64,000 nt of DNA from Dacryopinax spathularia (GCA_037974965.1 JBBPFI010000011.1:868001-932000); one strand, 5' to 3'. Positions 44,060 to 55,302 are shown, counted from the stretch's first letter. Made by a program: numbers and translations. The notes: a model not told the origin generated them from the letters alone.

Positions 44060-44676
44060 AGCAAGATTGGCAATAGCATGAGGAGCTTCCTCCAGAAGGT
44101 TTGAAGCCTGCTGAAGACGTACGTGCAGGCAGTAGCAATAGTACCCGCAATGCTAGGGCTTGAGCGTGCTAAGCCCGTACCTGAGAATACCTTGCCAACA
44201 CTGGTAGTATAACGTGGTAGGCTTCCACAATACGACTCCATGGCAGACAGCACCAGCGTTGAATATCAATTGTTGGGGAGAAGTATAGTTGCCAGAAGAA
44301 GATATCATCGTAACTTGGTCACAGATGGAAGTGTACGCATATCCGAAGCACCCCTCTCCGGGGGCCAGTAAGCGGTTCTCCTAGCGCAAAGCAATGACTC
44401 TTTGAACCATGTGTAGCAGAGGGGCGAGAGCATGCTGATGGAGGCCCAGCGGGCTATGATATTCGAATAGGCCTCAACAGCCATGGTCAGACAGCACAGA
44501 TGACGCATCATGACAAGGTCGTGATATGGCAGGATGTAGCGTGCTGCGACGTGGTGGTCATGAGCAAAGCTGCGCCAACATCACACCGTTGAAAGTTAAA
44601 CGGTGCTTCTTCACAGCCACTCAGGGTTCTTTTCGACCCTTCTATCCAGTCATCTCTCCCCTACGGTGTGCGCGAA
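44060..44676. other. 3' flank of peptide gene 1
   Basis: The part from about 44526 is similar to about 58260-58410 downstream of peptide gene 2. No ORF supported. Confidence 0.5.
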
Positions 44677-45402
44677 TATGGAAAGCGGATAGGGCGAGGT
44701 TCAATTTACGCGCGAGGGATGGGGATTTGCCTCCATTACTGATGGGGTCCCTTAAGGACCCCATATTAACAGAACAATAGCCAGGTCCCCGAACCCTAGG
44801 ACTTCAATTAGACCGGAATTTGCTTATATAATTCGTGGCTGTGCACCAAAAACGCGAAGAACTCACTCAATTTTACAGATTTCTTTCTACTTTAACTTAG
44901 AGACCTTTTTTCTTGCGATTCTGTGCTTTGATAAAATGTACTAAATAATGTAACTGAGTTGTAGTGCACCTGTTATGCGCTACTAGGAGAGCGGCACAGC
45001 CACAGTCAGTGCTTGGGTCTGACTTGTAGGCTCAGCGAAACCCTTAAGGGTCTGGGCAACAGACCCTACACAGCCGCACTTTTTTTGGTCTGGGGTCTAA
45101 CAGTTAAGTAATTGAACACCACTCAATAATGAACTTATTATTTTATTAGTTAATTACAAGCCGCTTTTGCTTAGCTACAATTTAAACCAAGTACATATCT
45201 GTAAAATTGAGTGAGTTCTTCGCTTTTTTGGGTGCACAGCCACGAGTCATATAAGCAAATTCTGGTTTAATTAGAGTCCTAGGGTCCGGGGACCTAACTA
45301 TTTGTGCTGTTAATATGGGGTCCTTAAGGGACCCCATCAGTAATGGAGGCAAATCCCCATCCCTTGCGCGTGAATTGAACCTCGCCCTATCCGCTTTCCA
45401 TA
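44677..45402. mobile_element. 726-bp non-coding element with ~200-bp terminal inverted repeats (MITE-like)
   Basis: The left end (TATGGAAAGCGGATAGGGCG) and the reverse complement of the right end match for about 200 bp with modest divergence. Each arm also contains a nested palindrome around GGGGTCCCTTAAGGACCCC. A 6-bp duplication CGCGAA flanks it (44671-44676 and 45403-45408). The paralogous spacer at about 58404-58420 carries the uninterrupted sequence TGTGCGCGAACACC, an empty site that fixes both boundaries. No transposase is encoded, so it is non-autonomous. A 6-bp target duplication does not point clearly to one superfamily. Confidence 0.85.
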
Positions 45403-45586
45403 CGCGAACACCACGAACATCAATTCGCTCTCTGGATGGCTATATTTGTGCTGCTTTTCCGCCCGAGGATCTCTTGGTAGTGAAGGACAGCGCTCAATTA
45501 AATGATGATCGCGTGGCAGCCGCGTCAGAGGCGCGTCAAATGTGATGGAACTCCCTCTTCCAACCGACGCGATCCTACACAGTGCA
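45403..45586. other. Spacer fragment between two insertions
   Basis: Aligns with about 58411-58605 in the paralogous unit (shared GAGGATCTCTTG and ATGATCGCGTGGCAG). Its right end is the LTR-element target duplication GTGCA (45582-45586). Confidence 0.7.
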
Positions 45587-45914
45587 TGTAGCGTGACTCT
45601 AGAATCCTCTAGAACACTATGCTATATCGACCCAGGCTAAACCTCTCCTGCTCTCAGGAAGGCGCCAGGACATTCCATTCTGAGTCATGACACAGCTTTG
45701 CTATGTAGAGTAGTCTGTAGAACTTACCGGAGCCTCGTCACGATGACTGGACCACAAGGCTGCGCCCCCCAGGCCTCTGTCTATATAAAGCGAGCTCCTT
45801 TCTCTCTAAATGATCATCTCATTCTCTCCTCTACTCTCGCCCCAGTCTCTATCTACTCTACCCTACGCTCCCTACATCTGTCTTGTGCGACGTTGCTTGG
45901 AGCACGTCGTTACA
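45587..45914 (+). repeat. 5' LTR
   Basis: 328 bp, TG...CA ends, with a TATATAAAG promoter-like motif near 45781-45790. The likely primer-binding region starts directly after it (ATTGGTGGACGAG); I could not assign a primer tRNA. Confidence 0.95.
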
Positions 45915-45959
45915 ATTGGTGGACGAGTTGGGATATACACATCATCTCTCTCATACCAC

Positions 45960-46110
45960 TGTATCTGCTGCTGTGACTCATCTGCTGTCATAACCCTCTG
46001 CTGCTGTGACTCATCTGCTGTCATAACCCTCTGCTGCTGTGACTCATCTGCTGTCATAACCCTCTACTGCTGTGACTCATCTGCTGTCATAACCCTCTGC
46101 TGCTGTTGAC
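45960..46110 (+). repeat. ~34-bp tandem repeats in the element leader
   Basis: About four to five copies of a unit containing CTGCTGTGACTCATCTGCTG and TCATAACCCT between the 5' LTR and gag. Each has a TGACTCA motif. Leader of the retrotransposon, not host sequence. Confidence 0.85.
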
Positions 46111-46343
46111 TTAGGATTAGTCATCCTTTGTCAAATTGGGTGTAGTACCGTTGTCGTCGGACTGCATCTTTACCTGTTCTGTGTGACGAGTACTGAACGC
46201 TCGTGAGGAGATCCTTTGTGACTCTTCGTTATACTTCACATACTTAACATTGTGGCTGAGTGCTTGCTCAGGCATTCACTGCCTCACTCCTGTCTGCTAT
46301 CCTGGCTATTAACCGACTCTCTCGAAACCTTCTATATTCAAGG

Positions 46344-49300
46344 ATGTCATCTGCCACCCGTCGCCGATCAAACCGCACCCGTATAACCAAACCTACACTT
46401 TCTGGTCGTGCCCGCTCCAACCGCACAACAGCAGAAGCTGCCAATATCATCCCAAGTGCAACTTCCCCACTGTCTCCCATACCTCCCGAGGAGTTATCTC
46501 CTATCTTAGAAACACAAATGGAAAATCTCGAAATAACCGACCCCTCCCCGGAAAAAACAAACACTCGTATTCCCGACTCAGATGATGAAGACACCTCTCC
46601 AATACATGTTCATGATCCACAAGCCCCTGTCTCCTACGCTACCTGGCTGGAAGATTCTCGCTTCTTGCGTGTGGAGATTCGGAAATTACATGACCGATTT
46701 GATGAGGAATTGCTCACCCAAGACAACCTAGCCATGTTGCTTGAAGAGTTTCCCACAAAATCCAACATGTCAGAAGAATTTCAGCTCATGAAGACATCTC
46801 TCAAAGAGGTACATGACCAGTGGCGTGCTGCAGCAACCGAAGAGCTGCGTGCTCGCTTGGCAGACTTCAATCGCACTTTCAACTCTCGAATTCAAGAAAT
46901 CACCAAAAACATCGAGAAAATCCAAGATACATTCAACAGGCGACTTTCATCTCTTGAAGAACTCAGCAACCACATGGTGTCAGAACAAGCTCTTGATGCA
47001 AAGATGGATGGGCTACATCACCTCCTGGATCAACGCCTCAATACAAATGCCATCAATCAGGAGAAACTTGAAGAACGATTCGATTCCCTCTATAAAGAAG
47101 TGGAAGAACGTCTGTTCAATGACTCCTCTGAAATTGCTCGCCGCTTCCAACGAATCGAGGAACTGTTGCAACAGCAACAAGCAGCCAAGAAACTGAAACC
47201 GGACTATCTCCCTCACCTCACCCCATCACCATTGGCTGCCACTGGTACAGGTAACACCTTTGGCCCTACCGAAATCAAACCAGATCCTCGCCTGACACCA
47301 ACACCCCATCTAAACCCAGTTGGTTCGGGAATTACTGGGACATACGATGGAAAGGACCGACTCCATCTGAAGAAACTCCCCAAATTCCATGGACGGGATG
47401 ATGAGAATATCGAAGACTGGATCATGACTATTTCGGCAATCTTCAAAGCATCTGGTGCAAATGAACGTGAGCTACTTGCAGCATTACCTGGAGGTCTACT
47501 ACAGGATAATGCTCTCAAATGGTTCACCACTCTTCCTAGCACCACTAGAGATCAGCTTACATCATGGGAGATTTGGCAAGATGCATTGCGAAATGAATAC
47601 CGTCAAGCAAACTTTGAAGTCAATATGCAACAACAATATCGAAATCGTCTCTGGAGAACTAACGAGACTTTCAATGACTACTTCACTGATAAGCGCCGCA
47701 TGCAAGCACTTATCTTTCCAGAAAGCACTCCGGTTCAATTCCTAATGGCCGATCTGTTAACCGGAATACCTGTTGACATGCATGCCATCATCAAGGCATC
47801 AACAAACTATGTGTCCTCTCTTGAAAGCTTCAAGCGTATCATCAAAGATCTTGAACCAAGTCTGTTACGGCAGTATGGATTTGCTAGACAGCGTGTAGGA
47901 CAGGGCTCTGCCCAAAACAGCTCATGGAACCGCACCTCCGCTCTTAGCAATAGCTCAAATCCCCGTGCAAGCAACTCGTTTCCTCGCAACATTATAACAC
48001 AAAACCGTCAAACCAATTCTGGCACAAGCACGCTCCCAACGGCATCCAACACTGGTAACCGAGCAACAACCAACAACCCCACTTCCAATCCTGTACGCAC
48101 TCAATCCAACAGCTCACCTAATGTGAGCACTAGTACAGCCAATCCTGCTTGTTTCCGTTGCGGAGGACCACATTTTGTACGGGACTGCCCACACCCACCC
48201 CCTGCCAACAATGGTAATAATGGTAACCCTAATCGGCAAGGAAACCCCGCCTCCTCTCTTCGTCGAACCACGGGCATTAACAACACTTCACGTAACAACC
48301 GGGGATGGCAACCACGCACCAACATGGTAGACACCGTTGAAGAGGAATCTGAAGAAGCCCCGAATGAAGACCAACAAGAAAACATCATTCAAGAAGAACC
48401 CCTGGAAGAAGAAATCCAAGATCAGGATGATTACTATGATAATCAGGACTATGGTCAGGACAATGAGGTACTTATGGCTGAAGTCTTAACCGTTACTCGA
48501 AAATCGTCACGATTGCAAGCCAAAGCAAGCCAACAACGGAGGACTGCCCATCATGACAATAAGGACGTTGTAGGAGTTCCGGTCAAGATCGCCATCAATC
48601 CTGCAGCTTCCACTCCTGACCACCGACAAGCCTCCCGAATGACACCAGCTTTCACAACCATAACATTCCCCCGCGCCAACGACCCAACTCACTTACACAA
48701 AGTATGCATCGACACGGGCTCATCCATATCTATCATTGATACAACAACTCTCAAAAGATATCTGCCCAAGTGCCAACCAACTCCAGCTCCACTCATGAGC
48801 ATTCGAGGAATTGGTGGAGACTCAACAATTTCACAACAAATTGAGCTAGAAGTTATGTTCATGGATATTCACAAGAAGCCTTTTGGTTTCACATGTCACT
48901 TCTATGTCTACCCCTCCGCATCTTCTCGAATCATTCTTGGTAATGATTTTCTCTCACATCATGCTGGTATCCTTGATCTAGGCCTTTGCACCCTGTGCTT
49001 ATCATACCGACAACCTATCACAGTACCAATCTCGATACAGCACAAGGGAGAACCAGACAACATTCTACGTGTGAAACAAGCATTCACAGTTCGCCCCTAC
49101 CATATGGCTCGCATTCCCGCCACCTGTAATACAAACCTGAAGAGTGCACTATATGCCTTCACACCACTACCTTTACGGGAAGGACGATTTGCTATCCGTG
49201 CAGCTGCCAGCATTGGTAACCTCACACAGAGCCTTATCTGCGAACTCACCAATTTCGAGCCATTTCCCATCACTATCACACCTGCGGATGCTCTTGGAAC

Positions 49301-52300
49301 CTTACACCCCCTCCTTCGCAAATCGAGGCCAGCCGAAGTCAACTATATCAACGTTAAACCGAATGAGCGTGCTGATATTTCTACCTTTCTCAAGGCCCTT
49401 GATACATCTGATATCAACCCAGAATTATCCCCTCCACAACGACAAGAACTGTTAGATGTACTTGTGAAACACCGAGCTGCCTTTGCATATGGTGATCGAA
49501 CACTCGGATATGTCGATGGAGTACAATTTCGCATTGAAACTGGTGATGCCCTGCCAATTTCTTCAGCCCCATACCATGCTTCTCCAGCCAAACGAACTAT
49601 CATCTCAGACACCATTGCACGTCTGCTGAAAGAAGATGTCATTGAACCATCGGATTCACCGTGGGCCTCACCTGCAGTACTGGTCCGGCAAAAGGATAAG
49701 GATCGCTTTTGTATTGATTATCGCAAAATCAACGCAATAACCAAAGCCGACCAATACCCCATCCCACGGATTGACGACTATTTAGCACAATTTGAAGGAA
49801 AGAAACGGTTTTCGACTCTTGACGCCAACATGGGCTTCCATCAGGTTGTTATTGCACCAGAAGATCGCCCCAAAACAGCTTTCAGAACAAACGATGGCCT
49901 CTTCCAATACAAACGTCTACCCTTTGGCCTCAAGAATGGACCAGCCATCTTTCAACGCAGTATGGATCGCATTCTCTCCACATGCAAGTGGCAACATGCA
50001 CTTGTGTATATTGATGACATTATTGTATACTCTGATGACTGGCCATCCCACCTGCAACATCTTGCAGATGTATTATCCCGCATAATAGCCTCTGGCCTCA
50101 CCCTCGCACTAAAGAAGTCCCACTTTGGCTATGAAGAAATCCTTGCGTTAGGACATCGAGTTGGAAAACTAGGAATCGGAATGAACGACCGTAATGTCAA
50201 GGCAATCCTGGATTATCCTATGCCAACAAACATCAAGGAGTTACAGACCTTCCTTGGCATGTGTGGTTACTACCGTGCATACATACCTGCATTTGCCAAA
50301 ATAACTCGCTGTCTCACAGAACTGCTCAAAAAGGACACACCGTTTGTCTGGACTGCTCACTGCAAAGACGCGTTCCTTGCCCTTCGTAAAGCCATTGGAT
50401 CAAAACCAATTCGTGCACATCCAAATTACAACAAAGAATTCCTCCTCTACACCGATGCCTCCACAGTTGGCCTTGGAGCAGAACTCGCACAACTTGGCGA
50501 TGATAATAAAGAACATATCATTTGCGCCATATCACGCCAACTTTCACATGCCGAACGCAACTACTCCGCTACCGAGCTTGAATGCCTTGCCATTATCTGG
50601 GCACTGGACAAACTCCATCCTTACATTGATGGAATGAAAGTGAAGGTCATAACAGACCACTCTGCCCTTCAATGGATACTGAATTTCAAAGGAACCAATC
50701 GCCGACTCATTCGCTGGTCCATGGAACTACAGCATTGGCGTGACAACCTCACTATTGTACATCGAGCAGGAAAACTACATGCTAATGTGGATGCTCTATC
50801 TCGTGCTCCCCTCCAAGACAGTACCCTGGCCACCCAAGGATCAGACGGAGACACAGAAGATATCAATAACATCTCCATTCTCACTCGCGACAATGCTTTT
50901 GAGAATCAAATCAAGAATGGATATGCCACCGACCTCTACTTTGGCCCAATTGTAAAGGCACTTCATGAGAACAAAGTCACTGCCCACTTACGACAGTATC
51001 TACTCATTGATGGACTCCTTTACATTAAGCGACCCTCTGATTTGCAGAACTTATGCATACCAAATGCAGGAGATTTGCGTCTTACTATTCTTAATGATCA
51101 CCATGATGCTGAATCAGCTGGTCATCATGGCATTGACCAGACATATGAGCTTATCTCTCGCACATATTACTGGCCAAACATGTACAAAGACGTGAAACGT
51201 TATGTATCCTCATGCGGCCCCTGCCAACGCAACAAGCCTTCCAACCGCAAGGCCACTGGCCTCCTGCAGCCCAATACTATTCCAACACAACGATGGCACA
51301 CAGTAACCATGGATTTTGCTGGACCACTCCCGACAGCACCCAGTGGTCATGATATGATAATGGTAGTGGTCGACAAATTCTCCAAGCATGCTCATTTCAT
51401 ACCAATGCGGAGCACAGACAAAGCACCCGACCTTGCAAATATCTTTCTACATGAAGTCATCCGCCTACATGGCCTACCACAGGTTATTATCTCAGACCGT
51501 GACCCAAAATTCACCTCCAACTTCTGGTCACATCTCTTCAAACGCCTTGGAGTCAAACTTGCAATGTCAACCTCAAACCACCCGCAGACTGACGGTCAGT
51601 CAGAACGAACCATCCGTACGCTAAAGGAAGGACTACGACACTATATCAACTACAAACAAAACAACTGGATCGATCTCCTTCCTACCCTTGAAATAGCATA
51701 TAACAATTCGGTAAACTCCTCTACTGGGTATACACCATACGAACTGGACTATGGATGGTTGCCTAGATTACCCCACTCTTCCTTCTCTGACACCACCATT
51801 GAAGTCCCCGCGGTTGACGATTTCCTTGCAAAGCTCAAATCCGACTCACTCGCTGCACATGATGCCATGCAACGTGCTCAATCGGCTCAGGCACAACAAT
51901 ACAATGCCCACCATCGTGAACAAACGTATCAGGTCAATGACCTTGTCATGCTCTCTAAAGAAGCAATCAATCCCGCATGGCAGAAAAAACAGAAAGCAAA
52001 GAAACTCCTACCACTCTGGTTCGGACCGTTCAAAGTCAAGGAGGTGCGCAGTGATCTGAACTACGTACTTGAACTTCCTGTACACATGCGGATCAATGAT
52101 ACTGTGCATACAAGCCTTCTCAAACCATACATCAGTTCACCCGATGAATTTGCACACCGTGTCATGCTCCCACCCCCAGCAATACCCTCCGCTAAAGGAC
52201 CCAGCTATGAAGTAGAAGCGCTATTGGACCACGAGTTACGTAATGGCAAACTATGGTACTTAGTCAAATGGCTTGGATATGAATCGCACGAGAACACCTG

Positions 52301-52403
52301 GGAACCCCGATCTGCCTTTGTTGACTCAGCAGCCCAGATTCTTGCTGAATATGACGCCTCACATGGTATAATCAACGGTAAACCAACCACCGTACCCCAA
52401 TAA
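46344..52403 (+). CDS. Gag-Pol polyprotein of the Ty3/gypsy chromovirus
   Basis: One continuous frame. Domains in order: gag with coiled-coil N-terminus and capsid-like region; CCHC knuckle (CFRCGGPHFVRDCPH); aspartic protease (CIDTGSSISIIDT); reverse transcriptase (YIDDIIVYSDD); RNase H (LLYTDASTVGLGAEL); integrase with zinc-binding HHCC region (HHGIDQTYELISRTYYWP, CGPCQRNK) and catalytic-core blocks (TMDFAGPLP, ISDRDPKFTS); and a C-terminal chromodomain (WYLVKWLGYESHENTWEPRS). The chromodomain places it in the chromovirus clade. Gag and pol share one frame, as in several fungal chromoviruses. The ATG at 46344 is the first in frame. Confidence 0.95.
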   Translation: MSSATRRRSNRTRITKPTLSGRARSNRTTAEAANIIPSATSPLSPIPPEELSPILETQMENLEITDPSPEKTNTRIPDSDDEDTSPIHVHDPQAPVSYATWLEDSRFLRVEIRKLHDRFDEELLTQDNLAMLLEEFPTKSNMSEEFQLMKTSLKEVHDQWRAAATEELRARLADFNRTFNSRIQEITKNIEKIQDTFNRRLSSLEELSNHMVSEQALDAKMDGLHHLLDQRLNTNAINQEKLEERFDSLYKEVEERLFNDSSEIARRFQRIEELLQQQQAAKKLKPDYLPHLTPSPLAATGTGNTFGPTEIKPDPRLTPTPHLNPVGSGITGTYDGKDRLHLKKLPKFHGRDDENIEDWIMTISAIFKASGANERELLAALPGGLLQDNALKWFTTLPSTTRDQLTSWEIWQDALRNEYRQANFEVNMQQQYRNRLWRTNETFNDYFTDKRRMQALIFPESTPVQFLMADLLTGIPVDMHAIIKASTNYVSSLESFKRIIKDLEPSLLRQYGFARQRVGQGSAQNSSWNRTSALSNSSNPRASNSFPRNIITQNRQTNSGTSTLPTASNTGNRATTNNPTSNPVRTQSNSSPNVSTSTANPACFRCGGPHFVRDCPHPPPANNGNNGNPNRQGNPASSLRRTTGINNTSRNNRGWQPRTNMVDTVEEESEEAPNEDQQENIIQEEPLEEEIQDQDDYYDNQDYGQDNEVLMAEVLTVTRKSSRLQAKASQQRRTAHHDNKDVVGVPVKIAINPAASTPDHRQASRMTPAFTTITFPRANDPTHLHKVCIDTGSSISIIDTTTLKRYLPKCQPTPAPLMSIRGIGGDSTISQQIELEVMFMDIHKKPFGFTCHFYVYPSASSRIILGNDFLSHHAGILDLGLCTLCLSYRQPITVPISIQHKGEPDNILRVKQAFTVRPYHMARIPATCNTNLKSALYAFTPLPLREGRFAIRAAASIGNLTQSLICELTNFEPFPITITPADALGTLHPLLRKSRPAEVNYINVKPNERADISTFLKALDTSDINPELSPPQRQELLDVLVKHRAAFAYGDRTLGYVDGVQFRIETGDALPISSAPYHASPAKRTIISDTIARLLKEDVIEPSDSPWASPAVLVRQKDKDRFCIDYRKINAITKADQYPIPRIDDYLAQFEGKKRFSTLDANMGFHQVVIAPEDRPKTAFRTNDGLFQYKRLPFGLKNGPAIFQRSMDRILSTCKWQHALVYIDDIIVYSDDWPSHLQHLADVLSRIIASGLTLALKKSHFGYEEILALGHRVGKLGIGMNDRNVKAILDYPMPTNIKELQTFLGMCGYYRAYIPAFAKITRCLTELLKKDTPFVWTAHCKDAFLALRKAIGSKPIRAHPNYNKEFLLYTDASTVGLGAELAQLGDDNKEHIICAISRQLSHAERNYSATELECLAIIWALDKLHPYIDGMKVKVITDHSALQWILNFKGTNRRLIRWSMELQHWRDNLTIVHRAGKLHANVDALSRAPLQDSTLATQGSDGDTEDINNISILTRDNAFENQIKNGYATDLYFGPIVKALHENKVTAHLRQYLLIDGLLYIKRPSDLQNLCIPNAGDLRLTILNDHHDAESAGHHGIDQTYELISRTYYWPNMYKDVKRYVSSCGPCQRNKPSNRKATGLLQPNTIPTQRWHTVTMDFAGPLPTAPSGHDMIMVVVDKFSKHAHFIPMRSTDKAPDLANIFLHEVIRLHGLPQVIISDRDPKFTSNFWSHLFKRLGVKLAMSTSNHPQTDGQSERTIRTLKEGLRHYINYKQNNWIDLLPTLEIAYNNSVNSSTGYTPYELDYGWLPRLPHSSFSDTTIEVPAVDDFLAKLKSDSLAAHDAMQRAQSAQAQQYNAHHREQTYQVNDLVMLSKEAINPAWQKKQKAKKLLPLWFGPFKVKEVRSDLNYVLELPVHMRINDTVHTSLLKPYISSPDEFAHRVMLPPPAIPSAKGPSYEVEALLDHELRNGKLWYLVKWLGYESHENTWEPRSAFVDSAAQILAEYDASHGIINGKPTTVPQ

Positions 52404-52467
52404 CTGCAAACTATACCACTTCACCCCTACATTACAAAAGGCGCAAAACAACATATTCCCATTATTT

Positions 52468-52743
52468 TCACGGCCCCTCTACACAACGCTGCTTACAACG
52501 ATACATCTTGTCGAACCAACAAAACATACACTTGCGAAAGCCACAGACACGTATGCACTGGCGACACTGCAACTCGCATGAGACACACTTCTCATGCCAC
52601 AAGACCCCGGTACCCTCCTCACGAAACTTCCAATATGCCCATTGATCGACTGGATCGCTGAGGCGACCAGGATCGATATCGCCTAAGCGCTTCCACCGCT
52701 TAGGAATGCGACGCCGAATGCGCTCATAGTCGCCAAATGCCAT
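52468..52743 (-). CDS. Antisense Cys-rich small ORF inside the retrotransposon (91 aa)
   Basis: The ORF begins at 52743 on the strand opposite to pol (MAFGDYERIRRRIPKRWKRL). Its C-terminal half has many regularly spaced Cys (KCVSCELQCRQCIRVCGF, then KCMFCWF), which resembles a zinc-binding or knuckle-like fold. No family recognised. It lies just after pol, so it may be an accessory gene of the element or chance. Confidence 0.4.
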   Translation of the reverse strand: MAFGDYERIRRRIPKRWKRLGDIDPGRLSDPVDQWAYWKFREEGTGVLWHEKCVSCELQCRQCIRVCGFRKCMFCWFDKMYRCKQRCVEGP

Positions 52744-54075
52744 TATATGGTCTACCCGATTACATTAGCAACGGAAAACATCTGTTTGTGGCACTCACTG
52801 GTTGTGTTCTGGCTACACGGCAATCTCACACCAAGGACGTGCATAGTCCCCGAGACACCAGCACGCAAATACAACTGTCTAGCGGAGGCAATGTCGCCAC
52901 TCAATCAGAGCCCGCAATACCACTAAATATATTGGCCAACGGCACGCAGGCTAAGTCACCAATACCCATGGCGTATCCACCAATCAATCACGTCACAGAG
53001 TCCACCACACAAAGACGATAAATGATGGATACGTACAATACTTTGCGATATCACATAAAAAACACCCCAATATTGCCTCCATACCACTCCTGCTTACCCA
53101 CCACCCTATCCTAGGGCTCAGAAGCGTCAAGAAGATCTCGGAATCACGTGGACAGCCACTGCACAGCCACCGAAAAAGCGTCCCTAGTGGTCTCTACAAT
53201 GAACAATAACCTCTAGAGGACCCCCTGCGCAGGATAAGCTGCGCGCACTAACTGGCGCAGCTATGGCCTAACTTCAATAATTGGACCCCCCCATTTTCGA
53301 TGTCTACGAATGCGTTGGCGCAGCCCGCTAAGCTGCGCGCTTCACCATTGGGCCACAATTCACACTTCAAACACCTTCTCCTCGACCCCTGGAACCCCAC
53401 TATATCGTCCCTAGCCTAGCGCCATCAGTTTTACTCCGATTGCTATGCGCCAAGGAGCAAAGTTGAAGCCAAGATGTATGGCTAAAGACTCCGGGCATTG
53501 GATTCAGCGATCACCTATGGCCGATAGCCCAAATTCTATGTCAACATTCCTGTCAAAATCGCCCCACCACACCCTGACAAAGATCAGGCCATATCTCTGT
53601 CAGTTCTACAGCGTTTCCTTAGCTCCAAGGGAGTGTTTCAAACTAGGGCATAGTATCAAACCACTCCGCTATAGACGACTGCATTCGCACACCTCCAGAA
53701 TATCCTAGAAGCGGTGCCACATAAAAATCGCCCCATCCCTGACCCTCTGGATCGTTTCAGCCATAGCACCATCAATTCTACAGCATTCCACAAGGTGTAA
53801 AGGAGCGATTTGACGCTAAGCACTAGTGCCGTCATGCCACCACAAAAGAATTGCCATGGAATCACTGCAGAGCCTCAAGGACAGGCAGGAAGAATTAGCG
53901 ATTTTTTCGCCTATTCCTAACCTGTCTAGAACATGCCAGCATACAAGCTACAGGCCTCCCCAGGCTATAAAAACTGGCATAGAGCATCCTGGGCATCTCA
54001 TCATCACAGAAACGACAAAATTTCCCCATCCCATTGCCACCTTTCCATCCCAAATCCACCCCAAAAAGCGCCTAT
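52744..54075. other. Retrotransposon interior without supported gene
   Basis: Non-coding-looking internal region between the antisense ORF and the additional sense ORF. Nothing recognised. Confidence 0.5.
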
Positions 54076-54912
54076 ATGCCTTATCCCAACCCCATCACCT
54101 CAGACATCTTTGGGAGTGAATCTGAACTCTCTCCTGTTGGCTCCCCCATGGATATCGACTACTGTCTCCCTTCTGGTACCTCTCAGGCCCTCCAGAACAT
54201 CATCGATGCCAGCAAACTCTTCATTCCTAATGATGAGATACACCCTCCCCAAGTCAAGGTGCCTGAAGAGCCTGTCCAGCCCTGGCTTGAGAAAGCCTTC
54301 AAAGAGGCACTTCTCCTTGAAAGGTACATCGCTCACACACCTTCCCAAGCATCCTCTGAACCACTTTCTGCTAGGGATAGGCTTCGTGAAGACTATGCAG
54401 TCCTGCTCAATGCCAACTTGACCCAGATCTGCTCCAACCTCACCTGTCTCCACTCAGCCACCCTCACCTTGGAAGATGACCACCTGGTAGACCTCACCAA
54501 CCTCACCACAACGCTCCTAAAAGAGCTTAAGACAGCCATTGTGCTCTCCCAAGGCCCCCACTACCCCTCGATTAGCAAGATCCTCCAACACTTGACTGAT
54601 CCCCATGGCATCTCCTATATCACCCTCCTCCACACCAACCAACAAGTCACCATAAGAGATACTCATCTCTGGTGCTATCCCAATGCAGTCAAGGCCTGGA
54701 ATGCTTACTGGTGGTCTATCCCTCGCTTCCAGCAACCCAAGATACCCTGCAACACTGTCGCTTACCTGGAACACTTGCCACAATATTCAGGAGATGCAGG
54801 CTTATGGCTAGAAAGTGCCGCAGGAGACTACAAGAAGCCCAGGCGCAAGCGAAGCAAGAAAGCGACCCACAAGCTCTCTCACAAGGCTATAAAGGCCAAC
54901 TTCCATTACTAG
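54076..54912 (+). CDS. Extra sense ORF between pol and 3' LTR (278 aa)
   Basis: Uninterrupted ORF starting MPYPNPITSDIFGSESELSP. It has an acidic Ser/Pro-rich N-terminus, a helical middle (WLEKAFKEALLLERYIAH, LTTTLLKELKTAIVL) and a basic tail (KKPRRKRSKKATHKLSHKAI). It ends about 60 bp before the 3' LTR. No envelope-like signal peptide or membrane span is visible. No family recognised. Extra ORFs at this place are known in some Ty3/gypsy elements, and this one may be an accessory gene or captured host sequence. Confidence 0.6.
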   Translation: MPYPNPITSDIFGSESELSPVGSPMDIDYCLPSGTSQALQNIIDASKLFIPNDEIHPPQVKVPEEPVQPWLEKAFKEALLLERYIAHTPSQASSEPLSARDRLREDYAVLLNANLTQICSNLTCLHSATLTLEDDHLVDLTNLTTTLLKELKTAIVLSQGPHYPSISKILQHLTDPHGISYITLLHTNQQVTIRDTHLWCYPNAVKAWNAYWWSIPRFQQPKIPCNTVAYLEHLPQYSGDAGLWLESAAGDYKKPRRKRSKKATHKLSHKAIKANFHY

Positions 54913-54974
54913 AATACCTTTCCTTTCCTCCTGTAAAGCTCATTACATTTCGCTTTTTCTGAAAGGGGGGATAT

Positions 54975-55302
54975 TGTAGCGTGACTCTAGAATCCTCTAG
55001 AACACTATGCTATATCGACCCAGGCTAAACCTCTCCTGCTCTCAGGAAGGCGCCAGGACATTCCATTCTGAGTCATGACACAGCTTTGCTATGTAGAGTA
55101 GTCTGTAGAACTTACCGGAGCCTCGTCACGATGACTGGACCACAAGGCTGCGCCCCCCAGGCCTCTGTCTATATAAAGCGAGCTCCTTTCTCTCTAAATG
55201 ATCATCTCATTCTCTCCTCTACTCTCGCCCCAGTCTCTATCTACTCTACCCTACGCTCCCTACATCTGTCTTGTGCGACGTTGCTTGGAGCACGTCGTTA
55301 CA
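54975..55302 (+). repeat. 3' LTR
   Basis: 328 bp, apparently identical to the 5' LTR; followed by the target duplication GTGCA. Confidence 0.95.

Larger units (their letters stand above)
45587..55302 (+). mobile_element. Complete-looking Ty3/gypsy LTR retrotransposon, chromovirus type (~9.7 kb)
   Basis: Two 328-bp LTRs (45587-45914 and 54975-55302) start TGTAGC and end TTACA. The 5-bp target duplication GTGCA flanks the element (45582-45586 and 55303-55307). A long gag-pol frame lies at 46344-52403, and a purine tract (GAAAGGGGGG, 54961-54970) precedes the 3' LTR. The LTRs look identical by eye, so insertion is recent. The element looks whole. A further 2.5 kb of sequence with two extra ORFs lies between pol and the 3' LTR. 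It is inserted in the spacer of a duplicated host unit; the paralogous unit lacks it. Confidence 0.95.
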
